Assembly: GCF_025398175.1 (NCBI RefSeq)
Contig: NZ_CP099734.1
Location: 2,480,001 to 2,544,000 of the forward strand
Length of the DNA: 64,000 nt
Direction: 5' to 3'
Origin: Photobacterium sp. TY1-4
GTDB taxonomy: Bacteria; Pseudomonadota; Gammaproteobacteria; Enterobacterales; Vibrionaceae
The position numbers and the translations under genes are program-made. Below, piece by piece: positions 63,850-64,000 of this stretch. A model generated the notes under the pieces. The model saw nothing but the letters and a program-made list of their open reading frames with translations. It had not been told where the DNA came from and did not search any database. How positions within the stretch are numbered: position 1 is the first letter of the stretch; each line of letters opens with the position of its first letter.

Positions 63850-64000
63850 GAATGACCTTTCATCTTTTTCATATCCCCGCGCACTCGCAGAGAATTACAA
63901 ATTCGTTAAATTTTACCGAGGTGGAATTAAAGCACAAAGTTGTCTGGCTGTAGATAAAAAACTGGTTGTACTAGTTGATATTAGGCGATTGCTCCTAATA
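63850..64000 (-). promoter_or_regulatory. accD upstream region
   Basis: About 150 AT-rich bases before accD with no gene. The accD ribosome binding site and promoter should lie here; I see no distinct operator. Confidence 0.4.

Overview
The window is chromosomal DNA from a gammaproteobacterium, most likely Vibrionaceae. The blocks tig-clpP-clpX-lon-hupB-ppiD, men-alaA-yfbR and accD-folC-dedD-cvpA-purF are collinear with gammaproteobacterial core chromosomes. A rhombosortase, RssB, RfaH and a tRNA-Arg(UCU) next to folD fit that family. The genus cannot be fixed from the sequence alone.

Layout. (1) From 1 to about 13640 lies the early and integration end of a P2/HP1/K139-like temperate prophage. 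A leftward operon runs cox, a 55-codon membrane-peptide gene, a CII-like regulator, several unknowns, a PP-loop (PAPS-reductase family) protein, an HUH replication endonuclease, an orphan cytosine methyltransferase and a DUF3850 protein. Divergent to it are the CI repressor and a clearly AT-richer cargo block (8576-12311). That block encodes a WYL-like/BRCT protein, a MutL/MORC-type GHKL ATPase fused to a PD-(D/E)XK nuclease, and a convergent C5-cytosine methyltransferase, so it is probably a restriction-modification system. The integrase follows, and the host junction lies at the 3' end of a ycgN homologue. (2) From 13641 to 19327 are small host genes and a TetR regulator with an MFS-acyltransferase fusion. 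(3) From 19455 to 25789 is the menaquinone operon menF-D-H-C-E, which lacks menB. (4) From 26133 to 31371 are alaA, yfbR, a dGTPase-like gene, a DTW-domain gene, a rhombosortase and a ComEA-like gene. (5) From 31517 to 40063 is the proteostasis block ppiD, hupB, lon (with a sigma-32-like promoter), clpX, clpP and tig.

(6) From 40678 to 50050 is a tight leftward operon of ten genes placed between tig and tRNA-Arg. It encodes an acyl carrier protein, an ATP-grasp ligase, a GT-B glycosyltransferase, two related radical SAM/SPASM enzymes, an ABC-2 exporter (one ATPase, two permeases), an SDR oxidoreductase and a protein with a putative Cys/His/Asp triad resembling the BtrH acyltransferase fold. 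It reads as a complete make-decorate-export pathway for a small molecule, and I do not recognise it as any characterised pathway. A C-terminal scrap of another SDR gene lies just beyond its downstream end. (7) From 50318 to 64000 are core genes: tRNA-Arg, folD (with a PurR-type box), galU, rfaH, a POT peptide transporter, rssB, a LysR regulator, a Yip1 protein, a 7-bp VNTR, and purF-cvpA-dedD-folC-accD (with a PurR-type box upstream of cvpA).

The two best candidates for undescribed biology are the ACP/ATP-grasp/radical-SAM operon and the prophage ATPase-nuclease system with its WYL-BRCT partner. Functions are read from motifs and context only; no searches were run.
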